Notes under the pieces: generated by a model
The model's database searches: none
What the model saw: the letters and a program-made list of their open reading frames with translations, nothing else
Told to the model about the DNA's origin: nothing
Assembly: GCA_034770075.1 (NCBI GenBank)
Contig: CM068380.1
Coordinates: 31,620,005 to 31,684,004, forward strand
Origin: Aralia elata
Lineage: Eukaryota; Streptophyta; Magnoliopsida; Apiales; Araliaceae
Direction: 5' to 3'
Length of the DNA stretch: 64,000 nucleotides
Translations under genes and position numbers: made by a program
In this document: piece by piece, positions 21,746 through 33,986 of the stretch
Numbering within the stretch: the first letter of the stretch is position 1
Layout: each line of letters begins with the position of its first letter

Positions 21746-23183
21746 ATGGCAGAAACCCGAACTTTGAAGGAGCTTGCGGCCCCTGCTTTGAATCAACAAC
21801 CTTTATGCATAACCTTCCCTAATCTAGATGCTAATACTCATTTTGAATTAAAATCTGGACTAATACATCTTTTACCTACTTTTCATGGTTTGGCAGGTGA
21901 AGACCCTCACAAACATTTGAAGGAATTTAATGTGGTATGCACAAGTATGAAGCCTACCGGAGTAACGGAAGAACAAATCAAGTTGAGAGCCTTTCCATTT
22001 TCTCTAAAAGATTTGGCTAAGGACTGGCTTTACTATCTACCCTCCGGAAGTATCACAAAATGGGAAGAGATGAAAAGATTATTCTTAGAAAAATATTTTC
22101 CCGCTTCAAGAGCAACCAACATTCGAAAAGAAATTTGTGGTGTGAGGCAGAATAATGGAGAAGCCCTATACGGGTATTGGGAACGTTTTAAGAAACTATG
22201 TGCAAGCTGCCCCCATCATCAAATTAGTGATCAACTCCTCATCCAATACTACTATGAAGGTCTTTTATCTACAGATAGGAGCATGATTGATGCTGCTAGT
22301 GGAGGAGCTCTGGTGGATAAGACTCCCGAGGTTGCAAGAAATCTCATTGCAAATATGGCAGCTAATTCTCAACAATTTGGCAGTCGACTTGATTTCTCAT
22401 CTAAGAAGGTGAATGAGGTAAAAGTTTCTGCTATTGAACAACAAATTGCAAGTCTAACTTCTCTTGTTCGTCAAATGGCTACAGGAAACATGCCAGCAAT
22501 AAAAGCTTGTGGTATTTGTTTGTTAACAAATCACAATACAGATGCATGCCCAACACTGCAAGAGGATAATAATATGCAACATGCAAATGCAATGGGGAAT
22601 TATCAAGGACAACCCCACAGAAAATATGATCCTTACTCTAACACTTACAATATATTCCGGATGGAGGGATCATCCCAATTTGAGCTATGGAAGTACTAGG
22701 CCACCAGTGCAAGGTGTTTTCCCAAATGGGGAGCAAAGTTTTCAACCAGCTCAACCACAGTACCAACCTAGACAAGCTGCTCCTGTTAATTCTGGAACAT
22801 CTCTTGAGGACATGTTTAAGGCATTCATGAATCAAACATAACAATTCCGGTAAGAGACAAGGACTTCCATCCACAATCTAGAAAATCAGATGAGTCAACT
22901 TGCTACGACAGTTGGTCGATTGGACTCTCAAAGTTCAGGGAAGTTACCTTCTCAAACAATTATTAATCCGAGAGAGAATGCATGTGGCATAACCTTGAGA
23001 AATGGAAAACAATTGGAAGCACCAAAAGCTACTGGTGAATTTGAGGAAGATAAGGCTAAGGAGGATGCGGAAATATCAAAGGTAAAACCTAAAACTCATG
23101 TTCAGCTAAAGACTAATCCTTTACCTTTCCTCCCAGGAATCCTAAAACTTCAAAGAAGGATGAGCAAGAAAAAGAAATTCTAG
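21746..23183 (+). pseudogene. gag of element B, frameshifted
   Basis: The first frame (21746-22699) has the Athila/retrotrans-gag core: THFELKSGLI, then a DPHKHLKEF motif, KDWLYYLPSG and FPASRATNIRKE, with a zinc knuckle CGICLLTNHNTDAC (CX2CX4HX4C). At about 22655-22665 the frame shifts; the continuation (WRDHPNLSYG to MNQT) is in another frame and ends at 22841. The C-terminal part, NLENQMSQLATTVGRLDSQ to 23183, follows in a third stretch. The Met at 21746 is the first good one after the leader. Without a repair this gag is not made as one protein. Confidence 0.85.
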
Positions 23184-24049
23184 AAACTTTTAGGAAGGTA
23201 AAGGTGAATATTCCTTAACTAGATGCAATTAAGCAAGTGTCCAGGTATGCAAAATTTTTGAAAGAATTATGCACTAACAAAAGAAAATTGAAAAATGATG
23301 AAAGAGTCATTGTTGGTGAGAATGTATCAGTTGTCCTTCAAAGAAAAATGCACCCTAAATGTAAAGATCCAGGCATGTTTACAATTCCATGTAAAATAGG
23401 TAATACCAGATTTGAAAAAGTTATGCTAGATTTAGGAGCTTCAATTAATGCCATGCTATTATCTATTTTTGCTTCTTTAAATCTAGGTCCTTTGAAACAA
23501 ACTGGTGTTATTATTCAATTGGCTGATCGTACTAACACTTACCCCCAAGGGATAATTGAAGATGTCTTGGTGCAGGTGAATGAACTAATCTTTCCTGCAG
23601 ATTTTTACATAGTGGATATGGATGATGATAAATCCCCAAATCCTGCACATATACTTTTAGGGAGGCCATTTTTGAAAACAACAAGGACTGTGATTGATGT
23701 GCACAATGGAACTTTAACCATGGAGTTTGATGATGAAAAGATACAATTCAACATATATGAGGCCGTGAGGTACCTTAGTGATATTCACCCTATTTTTGCT
23801 ATTGATGTACTTGACTCTTTAGTACAGAAGTCTTTTAAACAAACACAAAGGGAAAGTTTGGAGGTCGCCATCACCAACAGTCTGGAATTAGATAAAGAAG
23901 AAGAGATTGAGCAGAATCAGGACTTGAAAGAGACTGTAGCTGCATTACATTCTTTACCTAAAACTCAGCTAAATATGCAGTTTATTCTATTCAATTGCCT
24001 AGTTCTCATCAAAAGTTATTACCATCTGTTGTGCAGGCCCCAACTTTAG
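23184..24049 (+). pseudogene. Protease region of element B
   Basis: The main open frame starts at Met 23237, after a TAA at 23218, and encodes a retropepsin: MLDLGASINAMLL, where DLG stands for the usual DSG or DTG of the family, then DRTNTYPQGIIEDVLVQV and ILLGRPFLKTTRT. It ends at 24049 in a different frame from the RT, so at least one shift separates them (overlap with 23995). Confidence 0.8.
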
Positions 24050-26945
24050 AACTGAAACCATTACCTGCACACTTGAAGTATGCATTCTTAGGGAAGAATG
24101 AGACGCTACCAATGATTATTGCTAACAATCTAACCAAAGTACAAGAGGGCAAACTGCTCAGAGTCCTAGGGGACCATATAACAGTCTTTGGTTGGACTAT
24201 AGCAGATATCAAAGGTATTAGTCCTGCTACATGCATGCATAGAATCCTTCTGAAAGATGGAGCCAAGCCCACTAGAGACGCACAAAGAAGACTTAATCCA
24301 CCCATGATGGAGGTAGTGAAGAAGGAGGTGCTGAAATTACTTGATGCAGGCATAATCTACCCCATCTCAGATAGTCAATGGGTAAGTTCAGTACAGGTAG
24401 TACCAAAGAAATCTGGAATCACAGTCATCAAAAACGATGATAATGAGTTGGTGCCTACACGTATGCAGACAGGATGGAGAGTTTGTATTGATTACAGGAA
24501 GTTAAATGCTGTAACTAGAAAGGATCACTTTCCTATTCCTTTTATTGATTAAATGTTGGAAAGATTAGCTGGGCATGCTTATTACTGCTTTCTAGATGGT
24601 TTTTCAGGATATAACCAAATTGTGATTGCACCCGAAGACCAAGAAAAGACCACATTCACATGTCTTTTTGGTACATTTGCTATCGTAGAATGTCCTTTGG
24701 ACTGTGTAATGCACCAGGTACCTTCCAACGATGTATGGTAAGCATCTTTTCTGATTTTCTTGAAAACTGTATTGAAATATTTATGGATGACTTCACAATA
24801 CATGGTGATTCTTTAGATGTATGCCTCGATAATCTGACTCGTGTGCTAGATAGATGTTTAGAAACTAATCTTGTTCTTAATTGGGAAAAGTGTCACTTTA
24901 TGGTGGAGCAAGGTATAGTACTTGGCCATGTAGTTTCAACTAAAGGATTAGAAGTGGATAAAGCTAAGATAGAAATTGTTACTGCTTTGCCTTACCCCAT
25001 AAGTGTGCGGGAAATCCATTCTTTCCTTGGTCATGCAGGTTTCTATCGTAGATTTATCAAGGACTTCTCAAAAATAGCTTTGCCATTGTGTAAGTTGCTA
25101 CAAAAGGATGTGGAATTCCAATTTGATGACGAGTGTAAGGAGGCATTTGACAAATTGAAGAAGCTATTGACCTCAACACCGGTAATACAACCATCAAATT
25201 GGAAGTTGCCGTTTGAGATCATGTGTGATGCAAGCAACTATGCAGTAGGAGCTGTCTTAGGCCAAAGGGTTGACAAAGTTGTCCATGCCATTTATTATGC
25301 TTCTAGGACTCTAAATGCTGCTCAAATTAATTACACTACGACTGAAAAAGAACTCTTATCTGTTGTATTTGCTTTAGATAAGTTTAGATCGTATCTACTT
25401 GGTACTAAAGTTGTAGTTTATTCTGACCATGCTGCTCTCTGGTATTTACTAACCAAGAAAGAATCCAAACCAAGAATCATTAGATGGATTCTATTGCTAC
25501 AAGAATTTGACTTGGAGATCAAGGATAAGAAGGGAGCGGACAACTTGGTGGCGGATCACTTGAGCAGGCTGATTAAGGATGAAGAGGCGCTACCATTGCA
25601 TGATTCTTTTCTAGATGAGCATTTATTTTCCATTGATGAGGCTATACCTTGGTATGCCAATATCGTGAATTACTTAGTGAGTGCTTATGTTCCTAGTGAG
25701 TTCTCTAAATTCCAAAAAGAAAAGCTTAAGAGTGATGCCAAATATTATATATGGGATGATCCATACTTATGGAAATTTTGTGCTGACCAGATAGTTAGAA
25801 GGTGTGTGCTTAAAAGTGAGTTTTTATCTATTCTAACCTTTTGTCACTCTTATGCTTGTGGAGGCCATTTTGGACCTAAAAGAATAGCTTATAAGGTTTT
25901 GGAATGTGGTTTCTTTTGGCCCACTATTTTTAAGGACTCTTATCAGTTCTGCAAGTCATGTGAAAATTGTCAAAAGACAGGAAATATATCAAGTAGGAAT
26001 CAAATGCCACAAACACCTATTTTAATTATTAAAAATTTTGATGTTTGGGGTATTGATTTTATGGGACCATTTCCTGCTTCTTATGGTAATGTTTACATTA
26101 TTTTGGCTGTTGATTATGTTTCTAAATGGGTGGAAGCTAAAGCCACCAGGACTGATGACTCTAAAGTTGTTGCAGATTTTATCAAGTCGAACATATTTGT
26201 CAGGTTTGGAACGCCAAGGGCCATAATCAGTGATAAAGGAACCCACTTCTGCAGTAGGATGCTAGCAACACTATTCAAGAAATACAATGTGATGCATAAA
26301 GTTTCTACATCCTACCATCCACAGAGCAATGGGCAAGCTGAGGTATCTAACCGGGAGGTCAAGTCCATTTTGGAAAAAGTAGTCAAACCGAGTAGAAAAG
26401 ATTGGAGTCTGAGGTTAGAAGACGCACTTTGGGCCTATAGAACAGCTTACAAAACTCCAATAGGTATGTCACTTTATAGGTTAGTGTTTGGGAAACTATG
26501 TCATCTACCAGTGGAGTTAGAACACAAGGCTTTTTGGGCAGTTAGACAATATAATATGAGCTTAGATTCAGCTGGAGTCCATAGGAAGTTGCAGTTGCAA
26601 GAGCTAGAGGAATTAAGGAATGATGCATACGAGAGCTCTAAAATTTACAAAGAGAAAACAAAAGCCTTTCATGACAAGAAGATTACTAGGAAGAACTTTG
26701 TTGTTGGACATAAAGTTCTACTTTATCATTCAAGGCTAAAATTATTTCCAGGTAAGTTGCGCTCCCGTTGGGTAGGGCCTTTTATTATTACTGACATTTT
26801 TAATCATGGTGCAGTGGAAATTCAAAGTCCAAGCACAGGAAAGATTTTTAAAGTGAATGGTCACAGGCTCAAACCCTTCTATGAAGGATATCAAATTGAG
26901 AATATTGAGCTGCTGGATTTGGTGGATCCAGTTTATGAAGATTGA
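23995..26945 (+). pseudogene. RT, RNase H and integrase of element B
   Basis: RT starts in the frame 23995-24552 (WVSSVQVVPKKSG, GWRVCIDYRKLNAVTRKD), then stops at TAA 24550. A second piece (24553-24741) gives FSGYNQIVIAPEDQEKTTF, and a one-base shift near 24681 leads to the long frame 24660-26945. That frame holds the RT catalytic IFMDDF, RNase H (CDASNYAVGAVLG, TDxx-like SDHAALWYL) and integrase: zinc finger, then the DDE residues in GIDFMGPF, IISDKGTHF and QAEVSNREV. It ends DLVDPVYED. Two lesions only separate it from an intact pol, consistent with a recent insertion. Confidence 0.9.
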
Positions 26946-28187
26946 GAGGTTTAATGTCAAGCCAATGACAATAAACAAATGCGCTGTTTGGGAGGCAACC
27001 CAAAGGGAGTTCATTTCTTTTTATTTTCGCATTTATATTTCGGTTATGTTGTTTTTCTTTTCTTTGCATTTTACTTTACATTAGGGACAATGTAAGTTTT
27101 AAGTGTGGGGGAAGGATTTAGGGTGTTTAAAAAAAATAATATAAGAAAATAAAAAATTTTAAGTTTGATTTTGTTAGTTTGAATTTTGTGGGCATATTCT
27201 CTGTAAACCCTCACGAGACAAAACTCGTCAACTTGGGATAATCTTGGGGTTTAAAGGCTTGTTGTACATGCTAAGTGCAATCGTGTTTCCTACGAAAATG
27301 GGATAATGTCTAAAATAAGTCACTTGAGCAATGGTTAATTTGGATTTTTATTTTTGAGCAATGATAAAATCTTGATTCTCGTTGATAACATTTTGGAAAA
27401 TTGATAGACGTTGTGTAGTTTGAATTTAGGTTTCTTTGTTAATTTTTACTTTATTGAAGACCCTTCAATTTTTTTGCACTTGTCCACTTGGTCGGCCTAG
27501 TTTTAACTTGAAAAGGATTTTATTTATTCATTTATTTCGATTGAATGTCGAGGGGAGAAATTCTTGAACTCTATCATTTGTTTGATCATAACTTGAAGTA
27601 AGCATGAGGTCTTATTTAAGAAAGGAGAAATGATTTAGGCAAAAGTTAGATGTTTGATTTAACAAAAAAAAAGAAGAAAAAGAAAAATTATGATTCATGT
27701 GGTGAATTGAGATGAAGCGTAAAACGCACTCATTCATAAACACGTGGCATGCGAGATGGAGCGTAAAACGCACTCGTTTGTAAGACGGAGCATAAAATGC
27801 ACTTACCGAAGGAAGAAAAAGCCTCTTGATTATCTACTGTTATTTGCTTATGTTAACTGCGAGTAGTATGAAAATAGGTGTTTAAAGTTTTTCTTTCTCC
27901 TTCAAGGCTTTGATTTCATAAATTTTTCTAAGTTCTGGTTGAGTTGATACATGTGGATTCACACACACACACGAAGGGTTAAGAGTAAAGTATGATTGAT
28001 AAGTAAGCTTGAATTTTAGATGAAACACTATTTTGAAGTTTTTCAAAAGTTATCGTTTTGAATCTTTGAGGTCAATGTTGAAGTTCATTTTAATTTGTGG
28101 CTCAAGGTTGTCAAGTTCGTTAATTTAATTAGTTAATTTGTTTTGTTATGGTTTATTTTTGTTTTGCGCGAGACGTGCAAAAGAAAA
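26946..28187 (+). other. 3' noncoding region of element B
   Basis: It begins with GGGAGGCAACCC (26990-27001), a box also found after pol in A (39280 region), then GGGACAATGT and AAGTGTGGGGG, marks of Athila-type elements. Three copies of a GAGCGTAAAACGCACTC-like hairpin word lie at 27713-27731, 27757-27775 and 27785-27802. A short (CA)n lies at 27958-27972. No env-like frame is seen. Confidence 0.75.
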
Positions 28188-28200
28188 ATGTGGGGGAATT
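28188..28200 (+). promoter_or_regulatory. Polypurine tract of element B
   Basis: ATGTGGGGGAATT lies directly before the 3' LTR start TGATAAGT at 28201. It is the expected plus-strand primer. Confidence 0.8.
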
Positions 28201-29489
28201 TGATAAGTATAAAATATGTTATGTTTTTATCTCTTAATATCTAGTCTTTTATACTTATTTGGCACCTAAATGTACTCACTATTCTTATATTTTGATTTAG
28301 GTTGCAAATGGAGCCATTAAATGAAAACTGTGTTATTTTCGCACTTTTGGATTGTTTTGAAATCCGTCTGTCCGATTGAGGCTCAATTTTATACTTGTTC
28401 ATGCCTTATTCTCTCAAAGCTCAAAGAAGAAAAATTGTAGATCTATTTCTTAGCTTTCTGGATTATCTTGAAACGCCTAAATCGAAACTCGGATGAGAGA
28501 GTTATGACCATTTTACCAACATACGTCAAAGTTAAAAATTTCAGAAAATTGAGCTTTTGGAAAGATTGATCTTTGGAGCTTCGGTTGAGATTTGAATTGT
28601 GTTAAATTTTCCAAATGAAATTGTGGTCCTCTTGAAGTTTTTAATAGACTTCTCAAGCTTTCCGGAATGGTATGGTGAGTAAAAATCCGAGTTCATTTGG
28701 GCCTCCAAATATTGCTTTTTAAACAGCTGATCCGAATCCCGCATGTACTGGATTCCTGTTCGGACCAGTTGGAGTATTTGGAACTTGAGCTTCCCAACTC
28801 CAAATCAGGTGATTCAAAAGCCCAAATTCATTAGAAACTCCAGGGCTACAACTTTTGTGCTTTGCCCAAGTCCAAAATCGGCGGTCTACTAATTCAAAAT
28901 CAGCTTGCAAGGTGCTGATCAGTTTTGGTGTCAGATTTTGACTTCTCATAATGTGCACGTTTTTGGGTTTTTGATTGCCTTTGATGGCTGATTCACATGA
29001 CCAAGATTAGTTGTTGGATCTTGACATCTTGTACACTTGAGTGCCTATAAATACCAAGTGAAGCTAGGCTTGTATTTTGCCAATTCACACACTAATACAC
29101 ACCATCTTCTTTATCTTCTCCAAATTTTAGTGTAACTAGTAGGGAAAGAGGATGACCTCCATAGTGAGGTTGTTGTCCTCACCCCTTTTATAAATTAGTA
29201 GGGAAAGAAGATCACCTCCATAGTGAGGTTGTTGTCCTCACCCCTTTTATAATTCAAGAAAATATTCATTGGACTTAATATGTTGGGCTAGTTCCTTTAT
29301 TCAGTTCGAAGGGGATGTTGAACCTTGTTTACAGGTAATAGTTTGATTAAGTATAAACTATTTATTCCTTCTTACATGAAGTTCATTCTTGATAATCTAT
29401 TTTAACTGTTGAATGATATTTATTCCGATTGGTTTAATGTTATCGATTAAGTCAATTTGATTATTTTCATATGCTAGATTAAGGGACAG
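28201..29489 (+). repeat. 3' LTR of element B, first part
   Basis: It matches the first 1289 bases of the 5' LTR up to GGGACAG. Element H then intervenes. The short minus-strand frames at 28541 and 28719 are copies of those in the 5' LTR. Confidence 0.93.
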
Positions 29490-29609
29490 GATAAAGAATC
29501 AGACACCCGATGCATGAATGACAGTGCACAAGAATGACATACAATACATAATGATGCAACGCACACAACTTATGATGCGATGCAAGATGTAAAGCATGTC
29601 TGGTTGCTA

Positions 29610-30138
29610 ATCTCGTGATCACCGGGTCTCGTATCCGGTCGATCGTCTTGTCGGGGCCGGGTTTCGTCGTCGGTTACCCATCTCGTAATCGCCGGTTATC
29701 GTCGCCGGTCGATCGTCTCGTCGGGGCCGGGTTTCGTCGCCGGTCACCCATCTCGTAATCGCCGGTTATCGTCGCCGGTCGATCGTCTCGTCGGGGCCGG
29801 GTTTCGTCGCCGGTCACCCATTTCGTAATCGCCGGTTATCGTCGCCGGTCGATCGTCTCGTCGGGGCCGGGTTTCATCGTCGGTCACCCATCTCGTAATC
29901 GCCGGTTATCGTCGCCGGTCGATCGTCTCGTCGGGGCCGGGTTTCGTCGGCGGTCACCCATCTCGTAATCGCCGGTTATCGTCGCCGGTCGATCGTCTCG
30001 TCGGGGCCGGGTTTCGTCGCCGGTCACCCATCTCGTAATCGTCGGTTATCGTCGCCGGTCGATCGTCTCGTCGGGGCCGGGTTTCGTCGCCGGTCACCCA
30101 TCTCGTAATCGCTGGTTATCGTTGCCGGTCGATCGTTT
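29610..30138. repeat. 70-bp CpG-rich satellite, about 7.5 copies
   Basis: The start GATCGTC recurs at 29641, 29711, 29781, 29851, 29921, 29991 and 30061, a strict 70-bp period. The unit is dense in CG (TCGTCGGGGCCGGG, TTATCGTCGCCGG). It contrasts with the AT-rich surroundings. Copies differ by one to three bases. It lies in the 3' noncoding part of H. Confidence 0.95.
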
Positions 30139-30870
30139 GGATCTCAGCCCTTCCCAGGGGTGTCAGTTGTTTGGATCTCACCCCTTCCCAGGGTGTTAGT
30201 ATTTGGATCTCAGCCCTTCCCAGGGTGTTAGTTGTTTGGATCTCAGCCCTTCCCAGGGTGTTAGTTGTTTGGATCTCAGCCCTTCCGAGGGTGTTAGTGT
30301 TTGGATCTCAGCCCTTCCCAGGGTGTTAGTATTTGGATCTCAGCCCTTCCCAGGGTGTTAGTGTTTGGATCTCAGCCCTTCCCAGGGTGTTAGTATTTGG
30401 ATCTCAGCCCTTCCCAAGGTGTTAGTTGTTTGGATCTCAGCCCTTCCCAGGGTGTTAGTGTTTGGATCTCAGCCCTTCCCAGGGTGTTAGTGGTTTGGAT
30501 CTCAGCCCTTCCTAGGGTGTTTGTTGTTTGGATCTCAGCCCTTCCCAGGGTGTTAGTGTTTGGATCTCAGCCCTTCCTAGGGTGTTAGTATTTGGATCTC
30601 AGCCCTTCCCAGGGTGTTAGTTGTTTGGATCTCAGCCCTTCCCAGGGTGTTTGTTGTTTGGATCTCAGCCCTTCCCAGGGTGTTAGTGTTTGGATCTCAG
30701 CCCTTCCCAGGGTGTTAGTATTTGGATCTCAGCCCTTCCCAGGGTGCTCACCATCTTGTTGTGGTTTGCTTGGATGCCTTCCCAGGGTTACTTCTTGTTT
30801 GGATACCAGCCCTTCCCAGGGGTCATTGATTGGTCGAATACCAGCCCTTCCCAGGGGTCATTGATTGTTT
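30139..30870. repeat. 29-33-bp minisatellite, about 19 good copies plus decayed ones
   Basis: The unit is GGATCTCAGCCCTTCCCAGG followed by a short variable GTGTTAGT(T/G)GTTT-type linker, so the period varies between 29 and 33 bases. I count 19 copies up to 30750, then three decayed ones with GGATACCAGCCC to 30865. The frames translated from it (30397-30890) are artefacts. It joins the 70-bp array directly at 30138. Confidence 0.95.
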
Positions 30871-32070
30871 TGAGTGATTTCTTGAAATGAGATGTGTGAT
30901 CGGCTTCTGTCCTGGATCTCCCACCAACATCGTCCACGTACCATGCCGCAAAAGCCATCATAGTCTGATCATTTGTGAGGTTGCCAGCGATGTGCTTGTA
31001 CTTTCCTGACGATTTTCATTTTGATCGTACCTGCATGCATGAAAAAGATGTTATGCATGATCTGGCAGATATTTTATGGACAGATGTATGTGCACAACAT
31101 ATGTTTAGATAGAAATGACCCCTGTTCAGTCAAATGATACGATTTGACAATCGTTGCTGCTTGCCAACATTTGATTGGATCATGCCTCGTCGTGCAGTGT
31201 AGTTTATAGACTTCAACATTGGTTTGGTACTCTGCCTGTTCTTAGTCGTCTTCATTTCATCGAGTTGAGGCAGTCTGTTTCGCTCTCTGTGATGACCGAT
31301 AGCTATGTTGGGCTCTTTGGCCTTTTGATCATTTCTGATGGCCGATATGCTGTTGTCCCGCATTATATCATCCTTGTATATGCTCATGCATGTGGATCAT
31401 TTGGATGTCGAGGCAGTGATAGTTAGGAATGGGGAGATGCCCAATGACGAGAAGTTCTGTGCAGCCTCAGCTTCCTTCCATTTCACGATTCTTAACTGCC
31501 CCTGCCTTGGCGCGTGTCGCTACCAAGGATTTCTATCGAAAACTCGCGATGTTGACCTCGCTGAGTTATCCACAGCTCTGCAAGATCCTGCATATCAGAT
31601 GACTAACAAATGCCAAAACTTGAAGGCTCGGGCCATTAGTGTTAGTTCAACACAAAGATATTATAATCTCGACAAAAATGCAGTTAAAGCACAAGAAATT
31701 GAATATCTGTTAATCGCACAATCTAGCAAGTTGTGAACCGTGAATGTACTAGATTGGAAGTTTTCTTTTTCTTTTTTTTTATCCCTCGTGAGTTGATGAT
31801 TTTCTATTTAACGAGTTATGAAATCGTAAGAACACCTTCAAGCATTCATGGTCATCGTACGTGAGTAAGGTTGAATTCAAAAGAACTACCTTCCCTCGTC
31901 AAAGGTATCCTGTCTCCATTCTCGACAACGTTCTCAGCAGGATTGACGTCATATGACAAATGCACTATGCGATGCAGCATTCAGTAGGGGTTTCTCTTCC
32001 ATGATTCATTGTTTAGGGCCGAGAGTTTTTCGCATTATCTTTTCTCTTTATTAGTCCACTTCACTTGTCT
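30871..32070 (-). other. Noncoding part of H between arrays and 3-copy module
   Basis: I see no conserved domain. Short frames on both strands (31130-31736) are unlike known Tat proteins. The region belongs to H because it lies between the B LTR halves. Confidence 0.4.
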
Positions 32071-32560
32071 CGTTTTCTTAGGCTTTTCAAAGTTACCCAT
32101 TTAACGAGTTTTGGACCAATGACTCCCGAACCAGCCGGTTTTAGGGCATTAGGTGTACAGACACCCCTTCGGGTTTATTTACTCGAGTAACAAAGGCCAC
32201 GGTTCGAGACAAGCTGGTGGTCTGCCCCATTCATTCTTTGCTTGACCTTGCGCAAGATTCGTTTTCTTAGGCTTGAGTTACCCATGTAGCGAGTGTTAGG
32301 CCGGTGACTCCCACACCAGACGGCTTTAGGGCACCAGATGCAGAGACACCCCTTAGGCTTAATTACTCGAGTAGCCCATGCCACGATTCGAATCTGCTCG
32401 GGCCTCCTCTACTGTAATGCTCGTTTTCTTAGGCTCTAAGTTATCCATGTAACGAGTGTTGGGCCAGCGACTCCCAAACCAGATGGCTTTAGGGCACCAG
32501 GTGTAGAGACACCCCTCGGGCTTAATTACTCGAATAACCTAGGCCACGATTCGAGACATT
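32071..32560. repeat. Three tandem copies of the noncoding module shared with A
   Basis: Copies begin at CGTTTTCTTAGGC at 32071, 32260 and 32422 (spacing 189 and 162). Each contains GACTCCC..CCAGA/CCAG, GGCTTTAGGGCACCAG, AGAGACACCCC, TTACTCGAGTA-like and GCCACG blocks. On the H coding strand GGTGTCTCTACACC in the third copy is a perfect 5-base stem. The copies differ at 15-25 percent of positions by eye. Confidence 0.85.
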
Positions 32561-33294
32561 AGCCTGATAATCATTTATCGTCTGACTTCTTGATATTAGC
32601 TTGATAATCATTGACTGTCTGACTACGTGTTAATTGCTATCAGCGTCGTCATAGTTTTATACCCCACAACTGAAAGTTTGTGTAAATGCAAAGTGAAGGC
32701 TGTCACATGAGGTCAATTCTGTCGCAAACGTTGCTTTGAATTAAGGCTTTGTACCCGATCAAAAGGTTGAACAGCCTTCTTCGTCTAATCATACTCACGA
32801 TCGTGCTCCACGGATGCTTGTCGGAATTAATCCGATTCCTATCAAGTCAAATAAAATCCCCTTTCAGGCGGATCATCGTATCCCGGGAAAACTATGCTTG
32901 ACAAATGCCAGATGATCGTACCGTTGAAGATTGAATTGACATGAGGTAGCATTTGATGATGATGGTGCATGTTGATGGGATTGTTGCATGGGTGCCAATT
33001 TGCACGTCATCATTTCCTGGGTAGTGACAAATGCCCCAGTGTTACGTTGCTTTTCTTGTGATCTCCCTAGTACTGGTTGCATCGGTATCTCGCTGGGCTG
33101 ACAAAAGATCCGGTCCTTTGACTTGTTGAAAGGTTTGGGGGATTTTTGATTTTTTGATTTTTGATTTTTTGATTTTTTTGTTCACAAGGTTGTTTCACAG
33201 AGTCAGAATTAACGGCCTGGGGAACGCCTTTTCGTCCATTCCTTGTAAGATGAGGGCTCCCCCAGAGAGGATTTTTTTATCGTGACGGCTCCTT

Positions 33295-33805
33295 TTAATT
33301 TAGAGCGAAATTCCCCATAGCTTCGTCTTGGCAGGGCGCGATCCTTTTGAAGACTAAATCGTTTATTTTAAATTTCCGGGATCGTACCCTCTTGTCGTAT
33401 GCCCGGGAGATGCGTAAGGGGCTGCCCCTGCAAATGTGCGAACTGAGGTTCGATAGGCAAACTGGGTGAGCGACAATAAATCCGGCCATCCCCGATGATT
33501 GGCGGACATTCTTCCCATGATCGTCCTTGTGTTTTATTTGCAGCCCCCACTGCCCCATTCATCTTGGGCCGGTAAATGACTGAATCAAAATGCTTGATCT
33601 TGAATTTGTCGCATATCTCCTCCTTGAGGGCATCGTTCAGATTTCTATAGTCGATGCGGCCCCCTACTTCTCCTCCAGGCTGTGGTAACGGGATTCTGTT
33701 GGAAAGCCATTCAGGGTAAATAGACACCGTGATGATTCCTGCTTTAAACCGCTTGATAATCTCGTCCCCTACTTTCAACCTCCATTCAGGCTTCAACGTT
33801 CTCAA
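33295..33805 (-). pseudogene. Scrambled RT and integrase fragments of H
   Basis: The frame 33805-33368 begins like Tat RT (EWRLKVGDEIIKRFKAG, then PEWLSNRIPLP and IDYRNLNDAL) but jumps to integrase text (HFDSVIYRPKMNGAVGAANK) with the RT catalytic part and RNase H missing between them. The frame 33558-33295 gives SRKFKINDLVFKRI, the C-terminal integrase region. So two distant parts of pol are joined by internal deletion. Confidence 0.65.
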
Positions 33806-33929
33806 CTTTTGCTTAACTGGTCGGAAACCCTCCTTGATGGGCAGTCAATGTCCTACAACGTTTGTGGACAATCCAATCACACCGCCACGGGACCAAGCGA
33901 ACATATCTCCATACAGGCTCAACAACTCG

Positions 33930-33985
33930 GCTTTTTTTTTTTTTTTGATGATCGAATTTGCCCCTACTCCGGGTTTTTTGTGATC
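33930..33985. repeat. Poly-T plus 45-bp module, copy 1
   Basis: A run of T is followed by GATCGAATTTGCCCCTACTC, CGGG and TTTGTGATCGT. The same T-run, module and order occur at 34980-35066. On the H coding strand each ends in an A-rich tail. Confidence 0.75.
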
Positions 33986-33986
33986 G

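Noticed and set aside
29610..30138. CRISPR array
   Set aside because: The repeats are contiguous 70-bp units without unique spacers, and the context is a plant retrotransposon.
30397..30890. Repetitive secreted or structural protein (LSPSQGV repeats)
   Set aside because: The frames are translations of the 29-33-bp minisatellite; the variable linker length breaks the frame repeatedly and there is no gene context.
32078..32560. Tandem tRNA-derived SINEs
   Set aside because: GGTTCGAGAC in the first copy looks like a tRNA B box, but the other copies do not keep it, no A box is at the right distance, and no tail or target duplication is seen.
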